In this document: positions 9,158-20,200 of the stretch, in pieces
Layout: each line of letters starts with the position of its first letter
Position numbering within the stretch: position 1 is the first letter of the stretch
Assembly: GCA_032358165.1 (NCBI GenBank)
Contig: JAALGY010000028.1
Location: 1,351,964-1,415,963 of the forward strand
Reading direction: 5' to 3'
DNA length: 64,000 nucleotides
From: Diplosphaera chodatii
Lineage: Eukaryota; Chlorophyta; Trebouxiophyceae; Prasiolales; Stichococcaceae
Made by a program: the position numbers and the translations under genes
Notes under the pieces: model-generated
Database searches by the model: none
What the model saw: the letters and a program-made list of their open reading frames with translations, nothing else
Told to the model about the DNA's origin: nothing

Positions 9158-9931
9158 CATTGACATTGACATTGATTACATACTGGTGGTGGGCCATTTT
9201 GGCCTAGCCACAGGCTCTGGCGGAAAAACCCAGAGCAACATGCACAACGAGTCGTGTACGAAACCGTTCACTCCCCGCTGACAGAATGGTTCCACTCAAT
9301 CCCGGTTGGATGCACACCCCTCCAACTCTGCACATTGATTGTGACAACCCCGCAAAAAGGCTGCCAGTTGCCCGGCATCCTGCTGCATAAAGCCTGCCAC
9401 TGATGTGATGTTGCTGTCCTCAAACAGCTCCGAATGCTGCACCCTCTGATCCACTAGGGCTGGACACCCCCAGACCATATGCGCCTCATCATCCACCACG
9501 CCGCAGCTACACCGCTGACACAGCCGCTCTGCCCGCGGCAGCCGCTGCCACCTCCCTGTCTCCACCCCCAGCATGTGACTGCCCATGCGAAACTGTGCTA
9601 ACCGCCGACGACCGGTCTTGGAGGCGACTGCCTGCAAGTAGCCGGCCAACTGGTAGTTGTCACCGTTCACAGGGCCCCTGACTCCCAGCCACTCACGCAC
9701 TTTGCGCAAGTCGCTGCCATTCACAGCATCGAAGGTGCGGCGTTGCAGGTGTGCAGTGACAACAGATGTGTCAATGCGCTGCGGCACGCCGTCAACGATG
9801 GGTGACATGAAGTGCAGGAACGAACACACCTGGGCAGCCCAGCATGCTGAGCTGCTGGTGCTGCGCCCCGGCCGGCTGGCCAGAGCACAGTTCTCCAGGA
9901 ATGCCTGCTTGGTGAGGCGGGTGTCCGGCAT
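9158..9931 (-). pseudogene. Unit U0: LINE a
   Basis: A 774-bp LINE (ORF2 residues ~943-1152 plus 3'UTR, coding part 9296-9931) inserted into H between AAACTGCA and CTGCCATTGG. The probable duplication is ACTGC. Its markers are CALASRPG and CHNQCAEL. Confidence 0.85.
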
Positions 9932-9935
9932 GCAC

Positions 9936-10378
9936 TGCCATTGGCACATCAGCATACAGTGCCTGCACACCCCTCAGAAACTCCCCATGCACCCCAATCC
10001 GCTGCAGCTTCTCCCAAAGCAAATCACGAGGTACAGTATCGTATGCCTTCTTGAAATCGACAAAGCAAGAGTACAGAGGCTGCTTATCTGCCTTGGCCTT
10101 CTCGATGAGGGTGCGAACGACGAAGGTTTGATCGGTGGTGCGGTGGTCCTTGCGGAAGCCCGCCTGTCCGCGTGCGCGCAGCTGGTGCTGCTCGGTCCAC
10201 CTCATGAGCTTTTCGTTAAGCATGCAAGCATATAGTTTTGCCAACAGAGACCCAACAGCAATGCCACGGTAATTACCCGGATCAGATGTGTCGCCCCCCT
10301 TATGAATTGGCGTGATGCCGCACAATGCCCAGCTCCTTGGCAGCGCTGCAACTCGTTGACACGAGTTAAAAATACATG
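9936..10378 (-). pseudogene. Unit U0: host LINE H, RT fingers/palm (b)
   Basis: ORF2 residues ~542-687, with the first catalytic motif FVDFKKAYD of reverse transcriptase. The frame is joined to a shifted frame of LINE a, so a hybrid open frame runs across the junction. It ends at AAATACATG, the target of a SINE. Confidence 0.85.
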
Positions 10379-10911
10379 GAATGGAAAGCGGTAAGGGAAG
10401 TTGCAAATAGCGATGGAAAAGAGAACCTTTGACCGGAAGGATGTTTGTGTATTGCGTTTTATCAACGACTTATATACACAAACAATGGAGGGCAGATTGC
10501 CGAGGCAACCACTTGCATAGGGTGGCATTTTTTGACATTGACATTGATTACATACTGGTGGTGGGCCATTTTGGCCTAGCCACAGGCTCTGGCGGGAAAA
10601 ACCCAGAGCAACATGCACAACGAGTCGTGTACGAAACCGTGCACTCCCCGCTGACAGAATGGTTCCACTCAATCCCGGTTGGATGCACACCCCTCCAACT
10701 CTGCACATTGATCATGACAACCCCGCAAAAAGGCTGCCAGTTGCCCGGCATCCTGCTGCATGAAGTCCGCCACTGATGTGATGTTGCTGTCCTCAAACAG
10801 CTCCGGTGGGTTGGTCCCGCACGGAACTAGACCCGAAACTTCCGCCACCGTCAGGGATCGAACCGAGTCCTTCACGATGTCCAATGAATGGAAAGCGGTA
10901 AGGGAAGTTGC
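10379..10911 (-). mobile_element. Unit U0: SINE split by LINE c
   Basis: The SINE lies in two parts, 10379-10525 and 10805-10911, separated by a LINE insertion. AAATACATG flanks the whole at 10370-10378 and 10912-10920. In sense orientation (minus), about 30 bp matching the SINE 3' end precede its own 5' end. The B box reads GGTTCGATCCC. Confidence 0.8.
10526..10804 (-). mobile_element. Unit U0: LINE c inside the SINE
   Basis: A 279-bp LINE 3' end (hexamer tail, 3'UTR and about 45 terminal ORF2 codons) interrupts the SINE in its G-rich GGGTGG stretch. A run of T precedes the tail at 10528-10533. There is no clear target duplication. Confidence 0.8.
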
Positions 10912-11040
10912 AAATACATGCAAGACAGGGTGCAAGCTGCGCCGCTGCAACAGATAAAGCATCCAATTTGAGCAACCCCACCGTCGCTTTGCCTCCGCGC
11001 AGGGCTCCTATAGCCTCTTGCACGGCGCCGGCTGTGAAGG
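10912..11040 (-). pseudogene. Unit U0: host LINE H, residues ~502-541
   Basis: A short continuation of H ORF2 upstream of the RT domain, recognised by alignment to 19031-19160 of the intact copy. It ends at GAAGG, which is repeated at 11886-11890 after the d+e insertion. Confidence 0.8.
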
Positions 11041-11120
11041 ACAAAAAAAAAAACATCCTTCCGGTCAAAGGTTCTCTTTTCCATCGCTATTTGCAACTTC
11101 CCTTACCGCTTTCCATTCCA
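11041..11120 (+). mobile_element. Unit U0: SINE 3' fragment d with an A run
   Basis: An 11-A run followed by the 3' third of the SINE in plus orientation, ending CCATTCCA directly against the tail of LINE e. The A run replaces sequence that in other SINEs reads ACACAAAC. Confidence 0.75.
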
Positions 11121-11886
11121 CATTGACATTGATTACATACTGGTGGTGGGCCATTTTGGCCTAGCCACAGGCTCTGGCGGGAAAAACCCAGAGCAACATG
11201 CACAACGAGTCGTGTACGAAACCGTGCACTCCCCGCTGACAGAATGGTTCCACTCAATCCCGGTTGGATGCACACCCCTCCAACTCTGCACATTGATCAT
11301 GACAACCCCGCAAAAAGGCTGCCAGTTGCCCGGCATCCTGCTGCATGAAGTCCGCCACTGATGTGATGTTGCTGTCCTCAAACAGCTCCGAATGCTGCAC
11401 CCTCTGATCTACTAGGGCTGGACACCCCCAGACCATATGCGCCTCATCATCCACCACGCCGCAGCTACACCGCTGACACAGCCGCTCTGCCCGCGGCAGC
11501 CGCTGCCACCTCCCTGTCTCCACCCCCAGCATGTGACTGCCCATGCGAAACTGTGCTAACCGCCGACGACCGGTCTTGGAGGCGACTGCCTGCAAGTAGC
11601 CGGCCAACTGGTAGTTGTCACTGTTCACAGGGCCCCTGACTCCCAGCCACTCATGCACTTTGCGCAAGTCGCTGCCATTCACAGCATCGAAGGTGCGGCG
11701 CTGCAGGTGAGCAGTGACAACAGATGTGTCAATGCGCTGCGGCACGCCGTCAACGATGGGTGACATGAAGTGCAGGAACGAACACACCTGGGCAGCCCAG
11801 CATGCTGAGCTGCTGGTGCTGCGCCCCGGCCGTGTGGCCAGAGCACAGTTCTCCAGGAACGCCTGCTTGGTGAGGCGGGTGTCCGG
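11121..11886 (-). pseudogene. Unit U0: LINE e
   Basis: ORF2 residues ~944-1152 plus 3'UTR (coding part 11254-11886). It differs from LINE a by VHEWL, CHDQ and a SINE fragment at its tail, so it is a separate insertion. Its 5' truncation falls within about 3 bp of that of LINE a. Confidence 0.85.
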
Positions 11887-12169
11887 AAGGGCGAGTTGAG
11901 CTCGCTCCCGTCGGCAAAAGGTGGCGCAGCACCACCACCCGAGGTACCTGCAGTGCTTGATGGAAGTGTGGGGGCATCCAGTAGTTTACGGAAGGGACTC
12001 GAGCATCACATCATCTGCTATGGGACAGGACCGCTTCTTAGCAGGTTTGAACTTCTGCCAGAACTTTTTGGAGTTGGTAGAGCGAGCCATTTCAGTGAGA
12101 GAAAGAGCCTGACTGCGGGTCCACTGGCGCTGTGTGCGGCGTAGCAGGTGCTGGTACTGCTGGCGTAGT
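11887..12169 (-). pseudogene. Unit U0: host LINE H, 5' end (residues ~409-501)
   Basis: The most 5' portion of H, between endonuclease and RT, including the KKFWQKF-type stretch. It is 5'-truncated and directly joined to the hexamer tail of LINE f. Confidence 0.8.
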
Positions 12170-12733
12170 CATTGACATTGACATTGATTACATACTGGTG
12201 GTGGGCCATTTTGGCCTAGCCACAGGCTCTGGCGGAAAAACCCAGAGCAACATGCACAACGAGTCGTGTACGAAACCGTTCACTCCCCGCTGATAGAGTG
12301 GTTCCACTCAATCCCGGTTGGATGCACACCCCTCCAACTCTGCACATTGATTGTGACAACCCCGCAAAAAGGCTGCCAGTTGCCCGGCATCCTGCTGCAT
12401 AAAGCCTGCCACTGATGTGATGTTGCTGTCCTCAAACAGCTCCGAATGCTGCACCCTCTGATCCACTAGGGCTGGACACCCCCAGACCATATGCGCCTCA
12501 TCATCCACCACGCCGCAGCTACACCGCTGACACAGCCGCTCTGCCCGCGGCAGCCGCTGCCACCTCCCTGTCTCCACCCCCAGCATGTGACTGCCCATGC
12601 GAAACTGTGCTAACCGCCGACGACCGGTCTTGGAGGCGACTGCCTGCAAGTAGCCGGCCAACTGGTAGTTGTCACCGTTCACAGGGCCCCTGACTCCCAG
12701 CCACTCACGCACTTTGCGCAAGTCGCTGCCATT
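12170..12733 (-). pseudogene. Unit U0: LINE f
   Basis: ORF2 residues ~1012-1152 plus 3'UTR (coding part 12308-12733). It has a distinctive CTGATAGAG variant in the 3'UTR where other copies have CTGACAGAA. It abuts the tail of the next H copy. Confidence 0.85.
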
Positions 12734-14259
12734 CATTGACATTGATTACATACTGGTGGTGGGCCATTTTGGCCTAGCCACAGGCTCTGGCGGAAAAACC
12801 CAGAGCAACATGCACAACGAGTCGTGTACGAAACCGTTCACTCCCCGCTGACAGAATGGTTCCAATCAATCCCGGTTGGATGCACACCCCTCCAACTCTG
12901 CACATTGATCATGACAACCCCGCAAAAAGGCTGCCAGTTGCCCGGCATCCTGCTGCATAAAGTCCGCCACTGATGTGATGTTGCTGTCCTCAAACAGCTC
13001 CGAATGCTGCACCCTCTGATCTACTAGGGCTGGACACCCCCAGACCATATGCGCCTCATCATCCACCACGCCGCAGTTACACCGCTGACACAGCCGCTCT
13101 GCCCGCGGCAGCCGCTGCCACCTCCCTGTTTCCACCCCCAGCATGTGACTGCCCATGCGAAACTGTGCTAACCGCCGACGACCGGTCTTGGAGGCGACTG
13201 CCTGCAAGTAGCCGGCCATCTGGTAGTTGTCACTGTTCACAGGGCCCCTGACTCCCAGCCACTCACGCACTTTGCGCAAGTCGCTGCCATTCACAGCATC
13301 GAAGGTGCGGCGCTGCAGGTGTGCAGTGACAACAGATGTGTCAATGCGCTGCGGCACGCCGTCAACGATGGGTGACATGAAGTGCAGGAACGAACACACC
13401 TGGGCAGCCCAGCATGCTGAGCTGCTGGTGCTGCGCCCCGGCCGGCTGGCCAGAGCACAGTTCTCCAGGAATGCCTGCTTGGTGAGGCGGGTGTCCGGCA
13501 TTGCGACCAGCCGGTTCCAGAACCGGCAGATGGCCAGCGTTGCCGTGTGCGCCACTGGGAACCGCCCAAGCTCCCCCAACACCGCCACGTTGGGAGTGCC
13601 TGTGCGCACGCCAAGAACAGACCGAAGGAACTTCCGATGGACAAGCTCACAAGTATCCATGCCAGTACCACATAACGCCCCAGGTCCCCATGTTTCAACA
13701 CCATATAGCATAACAGGACGCACTAGTGCATCAAACAAATGCAGCTGCAATGCTGGGTCATGCAGGCTCAGGTCACGGCAACGATGCTGCAATGCAAGTG
13801 CGGCGCGCTGGGCGGAGGCCGCTCTGCCGATGCTAGCGGCAGCAAAAGAACTACGAGTAGAGATATCAACCCCCAGATAGGTAAACGAGTCCAGCACTTC
13901 GATGGGAGCATGCATGTAGGTGAGAAGCGGTGGTGCAGCAGCCTGGGCTGCATACACCACGACCTTTGTCTTCTTCACGTTGACGGTGAGGCGCCAGCGC
14001 TTGCAGTACGACTCCAGCAGGTCGAGCTGCGCCTGCAGGCCGCGTACGGACGTGGACACCAGGTCCAGGTCATCTGCATAGAAGAGGGCAGGTGCCTGCA
14101 CACCACACAGGGTGGGCAGGTCCAGGTCCCCGCCGGCGGCCTCCAGCTCCGCTTGGAAATCGTCAATGTAAATCCCGAAAAGGGTTGGAGATAGTGGACA
14201 CCCCTGCTTAACACCCAAAGTGCTCTGGAATGTATCGGACAATCCCCCCTCAAACTGCA
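12734..14259 (-). pseudogene. Unit U1: host LINE H, YADD to C-terminus plus 3'UTR
   Basis: The open frame from 12866 covers residues ~690-1152 with YADD and the knuckle in its CQRCNCG form. Its marker is CALASRPG, whereas the right-hand array has CALATRPG. The open frame continues a few codons into the neighbouring LINE tail. Confidence 0.9.
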
Positions 14260-15313
14260 CATTGACATTGACATTGATTACATACTGGTGGTGGGCCATT
14301 TTGGCCTAGCCACAGGCTCTGGCGGAAAAACCCAGAGCAACATGCACAACGAGTCGTGTACGAAACCGTTCACTCCCCGCTGACAGAATGGTTCCACTCA
14401 ATCCCGGTTGGATGCACACCCCTCCAACTCTGCACATTGATTGTGACAACCCCGCAAAAAGGCTGCCAGTTGCCCGGCATCCTGCTGCATAAAGCCTGCC
14501 ACTGATGTGATGTTGCTGTCCTCAAACAGCTCCGAATGCTGCACCCTCTGATCCACTAGGGCTGGACACCCCCAGACCATATGCGCCTCATCATCCACCA
14601 CGCCGCAGCTACACCGCTGACACAGCCGCTCTGCCCGCGGCAGCCGCTGCCACCTCCCTGTCTCCACCCCCAGCATGTGACTGCCCATGCGAAACTGTGC
14701 TAACCGCCGACGACCGGTCTTGGAGGCGACTGCCTGCAAGTAGCCGGCCAACTGGTAGTTGTCACCGTTCACAGGGCCCCTGACTCCCAGCCACTCACGC
14801 ACTTTGCGCAAGTCGCTGCCATTCACAGCATCGAAGGTGCGGCGTTGCAGGTGTGCAGTGACAACAGATGTGTCAATGCGCTGCGGCACGCCGTCAACGA
14901 TGGGTGACATGAAGTGGATAGCGGTAAGGGAAGTGCAAATAGCGATGGAAAAGGACCTTTGACCGGAAGGCTGTTTGTGTATTGCGTTTTTCAACGACTT
15001 ATATACACAAACCATGGAGGGCAGATTGCCGAAGCAACCACTTGCATAGGGTGGGGTGGGTTGGTCCCACACGGAACTAGACCCGAAACTTCCGCCACCG
15101 CCAGGGATCGAACCCGGTCCCTGAACGGTGTCCAATGAATGGATAGCGGTAAGGGAAGTGCAAATAGCGATGGAAAAGGACCTTTGACCGGAAGTGCAGG
15201 AACGAACACACCTGGGCAGCCCAGCATGCTGAGCTGCTGGTGCTGCGCCCCGGCCGGCTGGCCAGAGCACAGTTCTCCAGGAATGCCTGCTTGGTGAGGC
15301 GGGTGTCCGGCAT
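14260..15313 (-). pseudogene. Unit U1: LINE a, split by a SINE
   Basis: Same LINE a as in U0, here in two parts (14260-14916 and 15191-15313) because of a later SINE insertion. The GAAGTG target is repeated on both sides of the SINE. All other copies of a lack this SINE. Confidence 0.85.
14917..15190 (-). mobile_element. SINE with a ~54-bp copy of its own 3' end at its 5' side
   Basis: Flanked by GAAGTG (14911-14916, 15191-15196). In sense orientation (minus) it starts with about 54 bp identical to the SINE 3' end (15135-15190), then a complete SINE with B box GGTTCGATCCC, the TATATAAG hairpin and the CCGCTATCC end. The unit at 9813 shows the empty site. It belongs to the ACACCG/GCTATCC subfamily. 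Confidence 0.85.
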
Positions 15314-15317
15314 GCAC

Positions 15318-15760
15318 TGCCATTGGCACATCAGCATACAGTGCCTGCACACCCCTCAGAAACTCCCCATGCACCCCAATCCGCTGCAGCTTCTCCCAAA
15401 GCAAATCACGAGGTACAGTATCGTATGCCTTCTTGAAATCGACAAAGCAAGAGTACAGAGGCTGCTTATCTGCCTTGGCCTTCTCGATGAGGGTGCGAAC
15501 GACGAAGGTTTGATCGGTGGTGCGGTGGTCCTTGCGGAAGCCCGCCTGTCCGCGTGCGCGCAGCTGGTGCTGCTCGGTCCACCTCATGAGCTTTTCGTTA
15601 AGCATGCAAGCATATAGTTTTGCCAACAGAGACCCAACAGCAATGCCACGGTAATTACCCGGATCAGATGTGTCGCCCCCCTTATGAATTGGCGTGATGC
15701 CGCACAATGCCCAGCTCCTTGGCAGCGCTGCAACTCGTTGACACGAGTTAAAAATACATG
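15318..15760 (-). pseudogene. Unit U1: host LINE H, RT fingers/palm (b)
   Basis: Residues ~542-687 with FVDFKKAYD, continuing H from 14259 across LINE a. It ends at the AAATACATG target of the split SINE. Confidence 0.85.
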
Positions 15761-16293
15761 GAATGGAAAGCGGTAAGGGAAGTTGCAAATAGCGATGGAA
15801 AAGAGAACCTTTGACCGGAAGGATGTTTGTGTATTGCGTTTTATCAACGACTTATATACACAAACAATGGAGGGCAGATTGCCGAGGCAACCACTTGCAT
15901 AGGGTGGCATTTTTTGACATTGACATTGATTACATACTGGTGGTGGGCCATTTTGGCCTAGCCACAGGCTCTGGCGGGAAAAACCCAGAGCAACATGCAC
16001 AACGAGTCGTGTACGAAACCGTGCACTCCCCGCTGACAGAATGGTTCCACTCAATCCCGGTTGGATGCACACCCCTCCAACTCTGCACATTGATCATGAC
16101 AACCCCGCAAAAAGGCTGCCAGTTGCCCGGCATCCTGCTGCATGAAGTCCGCCACTGATGTGATGTTGCTGTCCTCAAACAGCTCCGGTGGGTTGGTCCC
16201 GCACGGAACTAGACCCGAAACTTCCGCCACCGTCAGGGATCGAACCGAGTCCTTCACGATGTCCAATGAATGGAAAGCGGTAAGGGAAGTTGC
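15761..16293 (-). mobile_element. Unit U1: SINE split by LINE c
   Basis: Same arrangement as in U0: SINE parts at 15761-15907 and 16187-16293, with LINE c at 15908-16186. H continues at 16294-16422. Confidence 0.8.
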
Positions 16294-16422
16294 AAATACA
16301 TGCAAGACAGGGTGCAAGCTGCGCCGCTGCAACAGATAAAGCATCCAATTTGAGCAACCCCACCGTCGCTTTGCCTCCGCGCAGGGCTCCTATAGCCTCT
16401 TGCACGGCGCCGGCTGTGAAGG

Positions 16423-17066
16423 ACAAAAAAAAAAACATCCTTCCGGTCAAAGGTTCTCTTTTCCATCGCTATTTGCAACTTCCCTTACCGCTTTCCATTC
16501 CACATTGACATTGATTACATACTGGTGGTGGGCCATTTTGGCCTAGCCACAGGCTCTGGCGGGAAAAACCCAGAGCAACATGCACAACGAGTCGTGTACG
16601 AAACCGTGCACTCCCCGCTGACAGAATGGTTCCACTCAATCCCGGTTGGATGCACACCCCTCCAACTCTGCACATTGATCATGACAACCCCGCAAAAAGG
16701 CTGCCAGTTGCCCGGCATCCTGCTGCATGAAGTCCGCCACTGATGTGATGTTGCTGTCCTCAAACAGCTCCGAATGCTGCACCCTCTGATCTACTAGGGC
16801 TGGACACCCCCAGACCATATGCGCCTCATCATCCACCACGCCGCAGCTACACCGCTGACACAGCCGCTCTGCCCGCGGCAGCCGCTGCCACCTCCCTGTC
16901 TCCACCCCCAGCATGTGACTGCCCATGCGAAACTGTGCTAACCGCCGACGACCGGTCTTGGAGGCGACTGCCTGCAAGTAGCCGGCCAACTGGTAGTTGT
17001 CACTGTTCACAGGGCCCCTGACTCCCAGCCACTCATGCACTTTGCGCAAGTCGCTGCCATTCACAG
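16423..17066 (-). pseudogene. Unit U1: H remnant target with SINE fragment d and LINE e (left part)
   Basis: The plus-orientation SINE fragment d is at 16423-16502. LINE e runs from 16503 to 17066, where it is cut by the near-complete LINE. Its remaining ~52 bp lie at 22021-22072, and about 147 bp of e are missing between the two. Confidence 0.8.
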
Positions 17067-17204
17067 CATTGACATTGACATTGATTACATACTGGTGGTG
17101 GGCCATTTTGGCCTAGCCACAGGCTCTGGCGGAAAAACCCAGAGCAACATGCACAACGAGTCGTGTACGAAACCGTTCACTCCCCGCTGACAGAATGGTT
17201 CCAC
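17067..17204 (-). promoter_or_regulatory. LINE 3'UTR with two hairpins, TGTAA and hexamer tail
   Basis: After the ORF2 stop comes a conserved ~135-base 3' end. One stem-loop has 7-bp arms (17123-17129 with 17139-17145) and a 9-base loop. A second is the self-complementary GGCCATTTTGGCC (17101-17113). Close to the end, TGTAA precedes repeats of TCAATG in place of poly(A). The same block ends every LINE copy here. Such 3' stem-loops are what the reverse transcriptase of stringent LINEs recognises; that role is inferred. Confidence 0.7.
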
Positions 17205-20200
17205 TCAATCCCGGTTGGATGCACACCCCTCCAACTCTGCACATTGATCATGACAACCCCGCAAAAAGGCTGCCAGTTGCCCGGCATCCTGCTGCATAAA
17301 GTCCGCCACTGATGTGATGTTGCTGTCCTCAAACAGCTCCGAATGCTGCACCCTCTGATCTACTAGGGCTGGACACCCCCAGACCATATGCGCCTCATCA
17401 TCCACCACGCCGCAGTTACACCGCTGACACAGCCGCTCTGCCCGCGGCAGCCGCTGCCACCTCCCTGTTTCCACCCCCAGCATGTGACTGCCCATGCGAA
17501 ACTGTGCTAACCGCCGACGACCGGTCTTGGAGGCGACTGCCTGCAAGTAGCCGGCCATCTGGTAGTTGTCACTGTTCACAGGGCCCCTGACTCCCAGCCA
17601 CTCACGCACTTTGCGCAAGTCGCTGCCATTCACAGCATCGAAGGTGCGGCGCTGCAGGTGTGCAGTGACAACAGATGTGTCAATGCGCTGCGGCACGCCG
17701 TCAACGATGGGTGACATGAAGTGCAGGAACGAACACACCTGGGCAGCCCAGCATGCTGAGCTGCTGGTGCTGCGCCCCGGCCGTGTGGCCAGAGCACAGT
17801 TCTCCAGGAATGCCTGCTTGGTGAGGCGGGTGTCCGGGATTGCGACCAGCCGGTTCCAGAACCGGCAGATGGCCAGCGTTGCCGTGTGCGCCACTGGGAA
17901 CCGCCCAAGCTCCCCCAACACCGCCACGTTGGGAGTGCCTGTGCGCACGCCAAGAACAGACCGAAGGAACTTCCGATGGACAAGCTCACAAGTATCCATG
18001 CCAGTACCACATAACGCCCCAGGTCCCCATGTTTCGACACCATATAGCATAACAGGACGTACTAGTGCATCAAACAAATGCAGCTGCAATGCTGGGTCAT
18101 GCAGGCTCAGGTCGTGGCAACGATGCTGCAATGCAAGTGCGGCGCGCTGGGCGGAGGCCGCTCTGCCGATGCTAGCGGCAGCAAAAGAACTACGAGTAGA
18201 GATATCAACCCCCAGATAGGTAAACGAGTCCAGCACTTCGATGGGAGCATGCATGTAGGTGAGAACCGGTGGTGCAGCAGCCTGGGCTGCATACACCACG
18301 ACCTTTGTCTTCTTCACGTTGACGGTGAGGCGCCAGCGCTTGCAGTACGACTCCAGCAGGTCGAGCTGCGCCTGCAGGCCGCGTACGGACGTGGACACCA
18401 GGTCCAGGTCATCTGCATAGAAGAGGGCAGGTGCCTGCACACCACACAGGGTGGGCAGGTCCAGGTCCCCGCCGGCGGCCTCCAGTTCCGCTTGGAAATC
18501 GTCAATGTAGATCCCGAAAAGGGTTGGAGATAGTGGACATCCCTGCTTAACGCCCAAAGTGCTCTGGAATGTATCGGACATTCCCCCCTCAAACTGCAAT
18601 GCCATTGGCACATCAGCATACAGTGCCTGAACCCCCCTCAGAAACTCCCCATGCACCCCAATCCGCTGCAGCTTCTCCCAAAGCAAATCACGAGGTACAG
18701 TATCGTATGCCTTCTTGAAATCGACAAAGCAAGAGTACAGAGGCTGCTTATCTGCCTTGGCCTTCTCGATGAGGGTGCGAACGACGAAGGTTTGATCGGT
18801 GGTGCGGTGGTCCTTGCGGAAGCCCGCCTGTCCGCGTGCGCGCAGCTGGTGCTGCTCGGTCCACCTCATAAGCTTTTCGTTAAGCATGCAAGCATATAGT
18901 TTTGCCAGCAGAGACCCAACAGCAATGCCACGGTAATTACCCGGATCAGATGTGTCGCCCCCCTTATGAATTGGCGTGATGCCGCACAATGCCCAGCTCC
19001 TTGGCAACGCTGCAACTCGTTGACACGAGTTAAAAATACATGCAAGACAGGGTGCAAGCTGCGCCGCTGCAACAGATAAAGCATCCAATTTGAGCAATCC
19101 CACCGTCGCTTTGCCTCCGCGCAGGGCTCCTATAGCCTCTTGCACGGCGCCGGCTGTGAAGGGCGAGTTGAGCTCGCTCCCGTCGGCAAAAGGTGGCGCA
19201 GCCCCACTACCCGAGGTACCTGCAGTGCTTGATGGAAGTGTGGGGGCATCCAGTAGTTTACGGAAGGACTCGAGCATCACATCATCTGCTATGGGACAGG
19301 ACCGCTTCTTAGCAGGTTTGAACTTCTGCCAGAACTTCTTGGAGTCGGTAGAGCGAGCCATTTCAGTGAGAGAAAGAGCCTGACTGCGGGTCCACTGGCG
19401 CTGTGTGCGGCGTAGCAGGTGCTGGTACTGCTGGCGCAGTGCGCGAGCAGCAGCTGACTGCGGGTCGCGACGCGCGGCTTGCCGCGCTGCGCGGCGCCCG
19501 CGGGCCAGTTCAGCGTCCCACCAGCGGGGCACAGCGTTGCGGTCACGCCCCCGCCCCTTGGCGGCCGGCGCTGTTGCAGCCACCTCAGCCTGCGTGGTCT
19601 CGATAAACTGGTCGAACTGCAAGCCCACAGCATGCATGTCATCAGGTACCTGGGCGGCGTCAGCTGCCGTTGCGATGTCGACCAGTTGGGCTGCTGCATC
19701 AAGCTGCTGCAGGCGCTGCTGCCACACTCCCAGCTGCGCTGCGCTGAGGCGCAGGGGCTGCTGGGTTGTGGGCTGCTGCGGTTGCTGCTGCTGATGGCGG
19801 CGGCGCTGGCGACGTGGGAGCGGCTGCTGGGCGGCGGTGGTCCTCTTGATGAGCAAGTGCAGGGCTGCGTGGTCCGACTCGGGAGCAGGGAGTACTGTTA
19901 GGGATTGAATCAGCGGGAATGCATCAGCACTTGCAAGCACATAGTCGATCAGGCTGCTGCCCACCTGACTGTGGCTGACAAAAGTGACTTGTCCCCCCTC
20001 ATCTCCTGGGACACGACCGTTAGCAATCCTGAGGGATGTCTCAACACACATGTCAAGCAGAGCCCTGCCCCACTTGTTGGGCCGCTCCCTGCTGTCGCGG
20101 CTGTGCCGCTGTGACTGCACAGGAGGGGCAGTGGAGGGCAGGAACTCTTCTGTGACAGGGTGATCGACAGATCCCGGAAAGTCCGGGCAGGTGCTGGTGC

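Noticed and set aside
14917..15190. Hammerhead ribozyme (retrozyme or Penelope-like element) as the cause of the partial tandem copies
   Set aside because: The core CTGANGA is absent on both strands of the SINE. The multimer idea is kept, the hammerhead is not.
17566..18219. Long plus-strand open frames antisense to ORF2 (about 217 codons, repeated in every unit)
   Set aside because: They mirror the GC-rich ORF2 frame, break wherever the LINE is truncated, and encode nothing recognisable. They are shadows of the LINE.
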